Shown here: positions 6,656-13,568 of the stretch, one piece after another
Layout: the number at the start of each line of letters is the position of its first letter
Position numbering within the stretch: the stretch's first letter is position 1
From: VAZQ01 sp036498625
GTDB lineage: Bacteria; Pseudomonadota; Alphaproteobacteria; Rhizobiales; Xanthobacteraceae
NCBI GenBank assembly: GCA_036498625.1
Contig: DASYFD010000355.1
Location: 1-16,992 of the forward strand
Length of the DNA stretch: 16,992 nt
Reading direction: 5' to 3'
The notes under the pieces: model-generated
Seen by the model: the letters and a program-made list of their open reading frames with translations, nothing else
The model's database searches: none
Told to the model about the DNA's origin: nothing
Position numbers and translations under genes: made by a program

Positions 6656-8128
6656 ATGAATTCTTTGGTCGGGGGGTTGCGCCCGTTGTCGCCCTTGCGG
6701 GCGATCGGGCTGGTGCTGGTCACAATCGGAGTTGCGGGCTGCAGTGCCGAGACGGGGCGCTTTGGCGATGGTCCTTATGCCGCGCGCGGCCAGGGCGACG
6801 CCGCCGGCTCGCAGGGGGCCCCGGTCGGCCAGGTGGAGTCGCGGCCGCTGCCGCAGACATCGCAGCTGCCACCGCCGCAAACCCAGCCCCGTTCGGCAGC
6901 AGTTGAATCAGGCGTGGTGGCCGGCGGTGGACGGGGCATGGCCTCCTACAGCCCACCGGCAACTCCGGCCGTCTATACGCCATCCTCCGGCCCGGTTGCC
7001 TATAACGCTCCGCCGAAGCCCGCCGCCTACGCTCCGGCATCGTACAATCCCGCGCCCGGCCCGGAGATCACCGGATCGGTAACGGCGCCGCAATCGGTCG
7101 TGCGCAAGCCGACATCGTCCGGGCAATGGAGCTGGGACGGCGGCACCGCCATCACGGTCGCGCCGGGCGAGACCGTAGAAAGTATCTCACGCCATCATGG
7201 TGTGCCGGTCGCCATCATCCTGGAAGCCAACAACTTGTCTTCACCCAATGCCCTGCAGGCCGGTCAGCGCCTCGTCATTCCGCGCTACGGTGCCTCGGGG
7301 GCGCCCGCTCCGGCCACGATGCCGGCATCGACCCACACGAGCGCGCTGGCGCCGCCGCCTCCGGGGCCAAAGCCCACGGCGGCCGCCCCGGCCGTAACGG
7401 CGAGCGCCCGCCCGCATGCTGCCGGCCCGGTCAATTCCGGAGTGCACGTGGTTGCGCCGGGCGAAACCCTCTTCAAGATTGCCCGTCAGTACGGCAAGTC
7501 GGTCGCAGAAATCGCCAGGGTCAACAATATCCCGCCCTCCGGCAAGCTCAGCATCGGCGACCGCCTCGTCATTCCGGGAGCTCGCATCGGCAGTGCCAAG
7601 CCCGAAGCCGAGCCGGCGGCTGCGCCGACCAAATCGAACGGCGGCAAGGTCGCGGCTGGCTCCGCCCCAGCGCAGAGCGCCAGCATGGTGACCCCGAGCG
7701 CCGATACGCCCGCTACCGAGACTGCAGCCAAAGCCACCGCCGACGCCACGCCAGGTTTCCGTTGGCCGGTGCGCGGGCGGATCATTGCCGGATTTGGACC
7801 CAAGCCGAACGGGCAGCAGAACGATGGCATCGATGTTGCGGTGCCGGAGAACACGCCGATCAAGGCGGCCGAGGACGGCGTGGTGGCCTATGCGGGCAAC
7901 GAGCTCAAGGGCTACGGCAATCTCGTGCTGGTGCGTCACCCCAACGGCTACGTCACCGCCTACGCCCATGCCAAGGAGCTCATGGTCAAGCGCGGCGACC
8001 AGATCAAGCGCGGCGAGGTGATCGCCAAGTCCGGCCAGAGCGGCAACGTGGACGCGCCCCAGCTCCATTTCGAGGTTCGCAAAGGCTCGGCCCCGGTCGA
8101 CCCGATGCCGTTCCTCAACGGCGCCTGA
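6656..8128 (+). CDS. LysM/LytM-domain lipoprotein, NlpD/EnvC-type amidase activator
   Basis: The 490-aa protein starts with a lipoprotein signal peptide (hydrophobic AIGLVLVTIGVAGC, lipobox cysteine at residue 29). A long Pro/Ala-rich linker follows, then two LysM peptidoglycan-binding domains (about residues 166-209 and 263-307) and a LytM/peptidase M23 domain (about 373-486). The peptidase site is degenerate. Asp393, His438 and His471 remain, but the first zinc-ligand histidine is Asn389 and the first His of the HxH motif is Gln469. Loss of these residues marks the NlpD/EnvC group, which activates cell-wall amidases at division instead of cutting peptidoglycan. The ATG at 6656 places the signal peptide correctly; the frame opens at 6629. 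It follows pcm by 109 bp, as nlpD does in many proteobacteria. Confidence 0.9.
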   Translation: MNSLVGGLRPLSPLRAIGLVLVTIGVAGCSAETGRFGDGPYAARGQGDAAGSQGAPVGQVESRPLPQTSQLPPPQTQPRSAAVESGVVAGGGRGMASYSPPATPAVYTPSSGPVAYNAPPKPAAYAPASYNPAPGPEITGSVTAPQSVVRKPTSSGQWSWDGGTAITVAPGETVESISRHHGVPVAIILEANNLSSPNALQAGQRLVIPRYGASGAPAPATMPASTHTSALAPPPPGPKPTAAAPAVTASARPHAAGPVNSGVHVVAPGETLFKIARQYGKSVAEIARVNNIPPSGKLSIGDRLVIPGARIGSAKPEAEPAAAPTKSNGGKVAAGSAPAQSASMVTPSADTPATETAAKATADATPGFRWPVRGRIIAGFGPKPNGQQNDGIDVAVPENTPIKAAEDGVVAYAGNELKGYGNLVLVRHPNGYVTAYAHAKELMVKRGDQIKRGEVIAKSGQSGNVDAPQLHFEVRKGSAPVDPMPFLNGA

Positions 8129-8136
8129 CGGCTCGC

Positions 8137-8178
8137 GACCGAGCGGGAAGCCCTGAGGCTCCTCAGTCGCGCTCGGTC
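8137..8178. terminator. Nested hairpin at the nlpD-like/ATPase convergent junction
   Basis: GACCGAGCG (8137-8145) pairs exactly with CGCTCGGTC (8170-8178). Inside it CTGAGG (8153-8158) pairs with CCTCAG (8161-8166) over a 2-nt loop. The structure spans the 34-bp gap and the last codons of the minus-strand gene, so it can fold in both transcripts. No T-run is present; a bidirectional terminator or transcript-end stabiliser is likely. Confidence 0.45.
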
Positions 8179-9098
8179 ATCCGCACGCCCAGCCGTCCCG
8201 CCAGGTCCTGCACGTATTGCCAGGCCACCCGGCCTGAGCGGGCGCCGCGCGTGGTCGCCCATTCCAGCGCCTCGCGGGTGAGCGGCTCGCCCGTGAACGC
8301 AATGCCGTAGCGGGCCACATAGGCCTCCACCATCGCCAGATATTCGTCCTGGCTGCAGCGGTGGAAGCCGAGCCAGAGCCCGAAGCGATCCGACAGCGAG
8401 ATTTTCTCCTCCACGGCCTCGCCCGGGTTGATGGCGGTGGCGCGCTCGTTCTCCATCATGTCGCGCGGCATGAGGTGGCGCCGATTCGAGGTCGCATAGA
8501 ACACCACATTCTCGGGCCGGCCCTCGATGCCGCCTTCGAGCACGGCCTTGAGCGACTTGTAGCTGGTATCCTCGGCGTCGAAGGACAGGTCGTCGCAGAA
8601 CACGATGCTGCGATGGGCCGTTGCGCGGGTCAGCCCCATGAGGTCGGGCAGGCTCTCGATGTCCTCGCGGTGGATCTCGATGAGCTTGAGCCGCGCCGGC
8701 GCGGGCGTCCGCCCCGGTGCGCCATTGACCGTGGCATGCACCGCCTTGACCAGCGAGGACTTGCCCATGCCGCGCGCGCCCCACAGCAGGGCATTGTTGG
8801 CCGGCAGCCCGCGCGCGAAGCGCTCGGTATTCTCGAGCAGCAGGTCGCGCACCCGGTCGATTCCCTTCAGGAGCGACATCTCGACCCGGTTCACGCGCGC
8901 GATCGGAGAGAGGCGCCCCGGCGGATGCCACACGAAGGCGTCGGCCGCTTCGAAATCGGGGGCTGCGGGGAGGGCGGGTGCCAGCCGCTCGAGCGCCGCC
9001 GCAATGCGCAGGCCCGGATCCGGGGAGCGGCCCGTTGCCCGTGTCGGAAGCGGCTTGGATTTGCCCTTCCGCTGGGGCTTTTTGACGCGTTTGGCCAT
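8163..9098 (-). CDS. DUF815-family AAA-type ATPase
   Basis: This is a predicted P-loop ATPase of the DUF815 family; the cellular role is not established. Visible motifs are Walker A LLWGARGMGKSS (Gly107-Ser114), Walker B IVFCDDLSFD (Asp169-Asp170), the highly conserved ATSNRRHLMPRDMMEN after it (sensor I Asn205), and a sensor II-like ATTRGARSGRVAWQY near the C-terminus. Residues 1-30 are a Lys/Arg-rich tail. Length from the ATG at 9098 is 311 aa; the frame runs eight codons further to 9122 but those residues look non-coding. The gene stands opposite its neighbours, convergent with the nlpD-like gene and divergent from yajC. I recall the same neighbour (an ATPase next to yajC) in other Hyphomicrobiales. 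Confidence 0.9.
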   Translation of the reverse strand: MAKRVKKPQRKGKSKPLPTRATGRSPDPGLRIAAALERLAPALPAAPDFEAADAFVWHPPGRLSPIARVNRVEMSLLKGIDRVRDLLLENTERFARGLPANNALLWGARGMGKSSLVKAVHATVNGAPGRTPAPARLKLIEIHREDIESLPDLMGLTRATAHRSIVFCDDLSFDAEDTSYKSLKAVLEGGIEGRPENVVFYATSNRRHLMPRDMMENERATAINPGEAVEEKISLSDRFGLWLGFHRCSQDEYLAMVEAYVARYGIAFTGEPLTREALEWATTRGARSGRVAWQYVQDLAGRLGVRMTERD

Positions 9099-9179
9099 GG
9101 ATCCGTGCCGGTTTCGCAGCACCCTTAGCGGGCGCCCGGCGCCCCCGCAAGGTCAGCCGCCGGCCGCCGGCAGGCAGCG

Positions 9180-9207
9180 TTGCAATTGGGCCTGCGACCG
9201 CTATAGT
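9180..9207 (+). promoter_or_regulatory. Sigma70-like promoter ahead of yajC
   Basis: TTGCAA (9180-9185) and TATAGT (9202-9207, 5/6 to TATAAT) are separated by 16 bp, the best -35/-10 pair in the window. It lies in the 183-bp divergent gap between the ATPase gene and yajC and would start transcription at about 9214, giving a leader of about 68 nt ahead of the yajC-secDF run. Confidence 0.45.
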
Positions 9208-9281
9208 CCGCGCAAATTTCGGCCCAAACGGCGCTGCTGCGCCGGGCGAGGGCCCACAGCCTTATCCGCGGGGTATATTCG

Positions 9282-9623
9282 ATGTTCATTACACCGGCCT
9301 TTGCCCAAGGCGGGCTGACCGACCTGGTGGGCATGGGGTCGCCATTGCCGATGATGGTGATCATCGTGCTGATCATGTATTTCCTGGTCCTGCGGCCGCA
9401 GCAGAAGCGGGCAAAAGAGCACCAGGAGATGGTCAAGAACTTGCGGCGCGGCGATACGATCGTTACCTCGGGGGGGCTGGTCGGCAAGGTCACCAAGGTG
9501 GTCGACGACGAGCATGTGGAGGTCGAGATCTCCGATGGGGTACGGGTGCGTCATGTGCGCTCGATGGTGACCGGCGTGCGTTCCAAGAGCGAGCCGGTAC
9601 GGGACGATAGCAGCGCGAGCTGA
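9282..9623 (+). CDS. yajC: Preprotein translocase subunit YajC
   Basis: YajC is the small accessory membrane protein that associates with SecDF and the SecYEG-YidC holotranslocon. The 113-aa protein has the family's short N-terminus (MFITPAFAQGG), one membrane helix (about residues 22-37, LPMMVIIVLIMYFLVL) and then the hallmark RPQQKRAKEHQEMVKNLRRGD. An SH3-like cytoplasmic domain follows, with GDTIVTSGGLVGKV and VEVEISDGVRVRHVRSMV. The ATG at 9282 gives the canonical start. secD begins 28 bp downstream, so yajC-secD-secF form one operon, probably driven from the promoter-like pair at 9180-9207. Confidence 0.97.
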   Translation: MFITPAFAQGGLTDLVGMGSPLPMMVIIVLIMYFLVLRPQQKRAKEHQEMVKNLRRGDTIVTSGGLVGKVTKVVDDEHVEVEISDGVRVRHVRSMVTGVRSKSEPVRDDSSAS

Positions 9624-9651
9624 ACCGCGGCAGGTCATAGCAGGGCGAGCA

Positions 9652-11256
9652 ATGCTGTATATTTCGCGGGCAAAAGCGGCGGCGATCCTGCTCACGGCGA
9701 CTTTCGTCTGCCTGTTCGCCGTGCCCAATTTCTTTCCCGACAGCCTGGTGCAGCGATGGCCCGCCTGGGCGCAGCGCCACATCGTGCTCGGCCTCGACCT
9801 GCAGGGCGGATCCCATATTCTCCTGGAGGTGGACGCCAACGACGTGCGCCGGCAGAAGGTCGAGGGCCTGCGCGACGACGTGCGGCGCGTTCTGCGCGAC
9901 GCGCGGGTCGGCATCACGGGTCAGCCGGTGATCCGCGGCAACACCGTCGAGGTGCATATTCGCGACGCCGATCTGCAGCAGGGCCTGACCAAGCTGCGGG
10001 AGCTGTCGACGCCGATCGGCGGCCTGCTGGGCGCCACCACCCAGCGCTCGGTCGACATCGTCAATGCGGGCGGCGGCCTGGTCCAGCTCACGGTTACGGA
10101 TCCGGCCATCGTCGCGCGCATGCGCCAGGTGGTCGACCAATCGATCGAGATCATCAACCGGCGCGTCAACCAGATCGGAACCGTCGAGCCGCTCATTCAA
10201 CGGCAGGGAACCGACCGCATCCTGGTGCAGGTGCCGGGACTGCAGGATCCCCAGCGCCTCAAGATCATCCTGGGCCAGACCGCCAAGCTCGAATTCAGGA
10301 TGGTGGATTCCTCGATGCCCATCGACCAGGCGCTGCAGACGCGCCCGCCGCCGGATTCCGAGATCCTGTATGGCCCTGAGAAAGAGGGCAGGACCCCCTA
10401 CCTGATCGAGAAGCGGGTCCTGGTCGCGGGCGGCGACCTCACCGACGCGCAACCGGGCTTCGATCAGCGCACCTCCGAGCCGATCGTTCAGTTCCGCTTC
10501 AATTCCTCCGGCGCCCGCAAGTTTGCGCAGGCCACCCAGGAGAATGTCGGGCGCCCGTTTGCCATCGTGCTCGACAACGAGGTGATCTCGGCGCCGGTGA
10601 TCCGCGAGCCCATCCTGCAGGGGTCGGGCCAGATTTCCGGCAGCTTCACGGTGCAAAGCGCGAATGATCTTTCGGTGCTGCTGCGGGCTGGCGCGTTGCC
10701 GGCCAAGCTGAGCATCATCGAGGAGCGCACGGTGGGACCGGGGCTCGGGCAGGATTCGATCGAGAAGGGCAAGATTGCCGCCATAGCCGGCTCGCTGATG
10801 GTGGTGGTGTTCATGCTGGCGACCTACGGCTTGTTCGGCTTGTTCGCCAATGTGGCGGTCGCGATCAATGTCGGGATGATCTTCGGGCTGCTCTCGCTCC
10901 TGGGCGCGACGTTGACGCTCCCGGGCATAGCCGGCATCGTTCTGACCGTCGGCATCGCGGTCGATTCCAACGTGCTGATCTACGAGCGCATCCGCGAGGA
11001 GGTGCGCAACGGCCGCACCCCCATCACCGCCATCGACGCGGGCTTTACCAAGGCGCTGGCTACGAACCTGGATTCGAACATCACCACCTTCATCGCGGCG
11101 GCCGTGCTGTTCTTCATCGGCACCGGCGCGGTGCAGGGCTTCGCGGTGACGCTCGGCATCGGCATCATCACGACCGTGTTCACCGCCTTCACCATGACGC
11201 GGCTGATCGTCGCCTATTGGGTGCGCTGGCAGCGACCACAGACCGTGCCGATCTGA
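9652..11256 (+). CDS. secD: Protein translocase subunit SecD
   Basis: SecD is the RND-type partner of SecF; the pair uses proton motive force to pull proteins out of SecYEG on the periplasmic side. The 534-aa protein begins with one membrane helix (about residues 9-26). After the D1 signature IVLGLDLQGGSHILLEVD comes the large periplasmic P1 region, with NRRVNQIGTVEP and VQVPGLQDP. The C-terminal five-helix bundle (about 380-525) follows, with GIVLTVGIAVDSNVLIYERI and its conserved Asp in TM4. The start ATG at 9652 has AGGG at about 9642-9645. secF begins 26 bp after the stop. All expected domains are intact. Confidence 0.98.
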   Translation: MLYISRAKAAAILLTATFVCLFAVPNFFPDSLVQRWPAWAQRHIVLGLDLQGGSHILLEVDANDVRRQKVEGLRDDVRRVLRDARVGITGQPVIRGNTVEVHIRDADLQQGLTKLRELSTPIGGLLGATTQRSVDIVNAGGGLVQLTVTDPAIVARMRQVVDQSIEIINRRVNQIGTVEPLIQRQGTDRILVQVPGLQDPQRLKIILGQTAKLEFRMVDSSMPIDQALQTRPPPDSEILYGPEKEGRTPYLIEKRVLVAGGDLTDAQPGFDQRTSEPIVQFRFNSSGARKFAQATQENVGRPFAIVLDNEVISAPVIREPILQGSGQISGSFTVQSANDLSVLLRAGALPAKLSIIEERTVGPGLGQDSIEKGKIAAIAGSLMVVVFMLATYGLFGLFANVAVAINVGMIFGLLSLLGATLTLPGIAGIVLTVGIAVDSNVLIYERIREEVRNGRTPITAIDAGFTKALATNLDSNITTFIAAAVLFFIGTGAVQGFAVTLGIGIITTVFTAFTMTRLIVAYWVRWQRPQTVPI

Positions 11257-11282
11257 ACCGGCCGGCAGCAGAAAGAACATCC

Positions 11283-12239
11283 GTGCGCCTGCTCCGCATA
11301 GTACCGGACGACACCAAATTCGATTTCATGCGCTTCCGGCGCGTGAGCTTTCCGATCTCGGCCGCGCTGTCGATCATCGCCATCACGCTCTACTTCGTTC
11401 ACGGATTGAATTTCGGCATCGATTTCGTCGGCGGCACGCTGATCGAGGTGCAGGCGAAAGCCGGGCCCGCCGACCTCGCCAAGATGCGCAGCACGATCGA
11501 AGGGCTTGGTCTGGGCGAAGCCCAGCTCCAGCAGTTCGGCGCCCCGACCGACGTGCTGATCCGCATCCCGCAGCAGGCCGGCGGCGACGAGGCCCAGCAG
11601 GCGGCGGTCGCCAAGGTGCGCGCTGCGCTCGGCGACGCGGTCGACTATCGGCGCGTCGAGGTGGTGGGGGGCCGCATCTCCACCGAGCAGATGGCCAAGG
11701 GCACGATCGGCCTGATGGTCGCGATCCTGTGCATCTTGATCTATCTGTGGTTCCGGTTCGAATGGCAGTTCGCGCTCGGCGCCATGATCGCCAATGTGCA
11801 CGACCTGGTGCTGACCATCGGCTTCATGTCGCTCACGCAGATCGATTTCGATCTCACCAGCATCGCGGCGTTGCTCACCATCCTGGGCTACTCGCTCAAC
11901 GATACGGTGGTGATCTACGACCGTATCCGCGAGATGCTACGCCGCTACAAGAAGATGCCGATGCCGGACCTGCTCAACATCTCGGTGAACTCGACCCTGT
12001 CGCGCTCGATCATCACCCACGTGACGGTGACACTGGCGCTGCTCGCGCTCCTGCTGTTCGGCCCGCAGGCGATCCACAGCTTCACCGCCACCATGATGTT
12101 CGGCGTGGTGCTGGTCGGCACGTATACCTCGGTATTCATCGCGGCCCCGGTGCTGATCTATCTCGGTGTAGGCACCACGCGGGCTGCGACCGAGGAAGAG
12201 CCGCGGGCAAGCCCGGCGCCGGCGCGCACGCGGGCGTGA
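11283..12239 (+). CDS. secF: Protein translocase subunit SecF
   Basis: SecF completes the SecDF proton-driven export motor. The protein has the first membrane helix (about residues 22-40), followed by GLNFGIDFVGGTLIEV, a shortened periplasmic domain, and a C-terminal bundle that includes LTILGYSLNDTVVIYDRIRE with the conserved Asn-Asp. A GTG at 11283 (MRLLRIVPDDTKFDFMRFRR) gives 318 aa and matches the family start, whereas the frame also opens at 11217 inside the end of secD. Shine-Dalgarno is weak (AGAAAG). The stop TGA overlaps the GTG of the next gene (GTGA), so translation is probably coupled to the Mth938-family gene. Confidence 0.96.
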   Translation: MRLLRIVPDDTKFDFMRFRRVSFPISAALSIIAITLYFVHGLNFGIDFVGGTLIEVQAKAGPADLAKMRSTIEGLGLGEAQLQQFGAPTDVLIRIPQQAGGDEAQQAAVAKVRAALGDAVDYRRVEVVGGRISTEQMAKGTIGLMVAILCILIYLWFRFEWQFALGAMIANVHDLVLTIGFMSLTQIDFDLTSIAALLTILGYSLNDTVVIYDRIREMLRRYKKMPMPDLLNISVNSTLSRSIITHVTVTLALLALLLFGPQAIHSFTATMMFGVVLVGTYTSVFIAAPVLIYLGVGTTRAATEEEPRASPAPARTRA

Positions 12240-12625
12240 ATTTGCCGGCGTCCGCCGCCACGCCGCATCTGCCCTATCCGGCGCCGATCGATGCCTATGG
12301 GGGCGGCGGCTTCCGCTTTGCCGGACTGTCGCATCGCGGCTCGCTGATGTGCCTGCCGGATGGCATCTGGGCCTGGCCGGTCGCCGACCCGCAGGCGGTC
12401 ACGCCCGAGACGCTGGCCATGGTTTTCGATTCTGCCGCGCGTATCGACCTGTTCATCCTGGGCACCGGCCGCGATCCATGGATGGTGCCGCCGGCCTTGC
12501 GCGAGCGCTTTCGCGAGCGTTCCCTCAGATGGGAGGCGATGCCAACCAGCGCCGCCATTCGCACCTACAATGTGCTGGTGAACGAGGGCCGCCGGGTGGC
12601 GGCGGGTCTGATCGCCACGGCGTAG
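12236..12625 (+). CDS. Mth938/DUF498-family protein (NDUFAF3-like)
   Basis: This 129-aa protein belongs to the Mth938-like (DUF498/DUF598) family. Its central run GFRFAGLSHRGSLMCLPDGI is typical, as are LFILGTGRDPW and the closing EAMPTSAAIRTYNVLVNEGR. Human NDUFAF3, a mitochondrial respiratory complex I assembly factor, is in this family; the bacterial function is not settled. The GTG start at 12236 overlaps the secF stop by GTGA, and the frame remains open far upstream as an antiframe of secF, so the coupled GTG is the only sensible start. The next gene is a relative of NDUFAF6, another complex I assembly factor. Identification of the family is firm; complex I involvement is inference. Confidence 0.92.
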   Translation: MNLPASAATPHLPYPAPIDAYGGGGFRFAGLSHRGSLMCLPDGIWAWPVADPQAVTPETLAMVFDSAARIDLFILGTGRDPWMVPPALRERFRERSLRWEAMPTSAAIRTYNVLVNEGRRVAAGLIATA

Positions 12626-12685
12626 CGGATGGCCGGCGCAGCGTTCGGCCCCATTGGATGCCGGCGGGCTCCCGGCTGAGGTCGC

Positions 12686-13537
12686 ATGCAGGATTCGTTT
12701 TCCCATTGCGAAGCGCTGGTACGCGTGGCCGACCGGGATCGCTTTCTCGCCGCCTTGTTCGCGCCGGCCGAGCATCGCGGTGCGCTCCACGCCCTCTATG
12801 CCTTCAACATCGAGATTGCGCGCGTGCGGGAGGTCGTGCGCGAGCCGCTGGCCGGCGAGATCAGGCTGCAATGGTGGAACGATGCGATCACCGGTCAGGC
12901 CGCGGGCGAGGTCGCGGCCAATCCGGTGGCGGCGGCTTTGCTGACCGCAGTGGCGCGCCACCGGCTGCCAATCGAGCTGCTGACCGGGTTGATCGCCGCG
13001 CGCCGCTTCGATCTCTACGACGACCCGATGCCCGGGCTCGCCGACTTCGACCACTATGCCGGCGCCACCTCGTCGGCGGTCATCGAGCTCGCGGCTCGCA
13101 TTCTCGCTCCCGACAGCTTGCCCGGCCTTGCACCGCTCGTGCAGCACGCCGGCCTCGGCTATGCGATCGCCGGCCTGCTGCAGGCCTTTCCGGTTCATGC
13201 GGCGCGCGGCCAGCTGTTTCTGCCGGCCGAGGTTCTGGAGCGGCACGGCGTCGAGCGGGCGAATTTCGCCGTCCAGCCGGCAACGCCGGAATTGCGCTCA
13301 GCCTTTGCCGAGCTGCGGCAGCGGGGCCGCGAGCACCTGGCGCAGGCGGGTCGATTGGCCGGCCACATCCCCGACGCAGTGCTGCCGGCGCTGCTTCCGG
13401 TCGCACTCGCGCGCCCGCTGCTCGACCGCATGGAGCGCGCCGGCCATGATCCCTTCGTTCCGGTCGAGATCGCCCCCTGGCGCCGGCAATGGCGGTTGTG
13501 GCAGGCGGCACGGCGGCCGGCGCGGATTTTTGCGTGA
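12686..13537 (+). CDS. Squalene/phytoene-synthase-fold protein, NDUFAF6-like, probably not a synthase
   Basis: The 283-aa protein has the all-helical squalene/phytoene synthase layout: LRALYAF-type first region (HALYAFNIEIARVREVV, about residues 35-51), LQWWNDAI (about 61-68), and RGQLFLP (about 174-180). In active synthases the first region carries DDxxD and the second carries an Asp pair before RGR-YLP. Here those positions read A45-R-V-R-E49 and Phe168 near LLQAF, so the Mg2+-diphosphate binding aspartates are gone. That pattern fits the NDUFAF6 group, linked in mitochondria to complex I assembly, better than carotenoid or hopanoid synthesis. The ATG at 12686 has GAGG at 12678-12681. It lies 60 bp behind the Mth938-family gene and ends in convergence with the minus-strand genes. 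Many annotations would name it phytoene/squalene synthase. Confidence 0.88.
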   Translation: MQDSFSHCEALVRVADRDRFLAALFAPAEHRGALHALYAFNIEIARVREVVREPLAGEIRLQWWNDAITGQAAGEVAANPVAAALLTAVARHRLPIELLTGLIAARRFDLYDDPMPGLADFDHYAGATSSAVIELAARILAPDSLPGLAPLVQHAGLGYAIAGLLQAFPVHAARGQLFLPAEVLERHGVERANFAVQPATPELRSAFAELRQRGREHLAQAGRLAGHIPDAVLPALLPVALARPLLDRMERAGHDPFVPVEIAPWRRQWRLWQAARRPARIFA

Positions 13538-13538
13538 G

Positions 13539-13568
13539 CTGCAAGCCGTAACGGCTCAATACGCGAAG
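13539..13568. terminator. Weak hairpin at convergent gene ends
   Basis: In the 18-bp gap, AGCCG (13544-13548) pairs with CGGCT (13552-13556) over the loop TAA, with possible extension by GAGC/GCTC. The short stem and lack of a T-run make termination only tentative. Confidence 0.22.

Noticed and set aside
9490..11280. A 596-codon minus-strand frame opposite secD
   Set aside because: It is an antisense shadow of secD; the translated sequence is low-complexity Asp/Arg/His-rich and the sense strand encodes an intact SecD.
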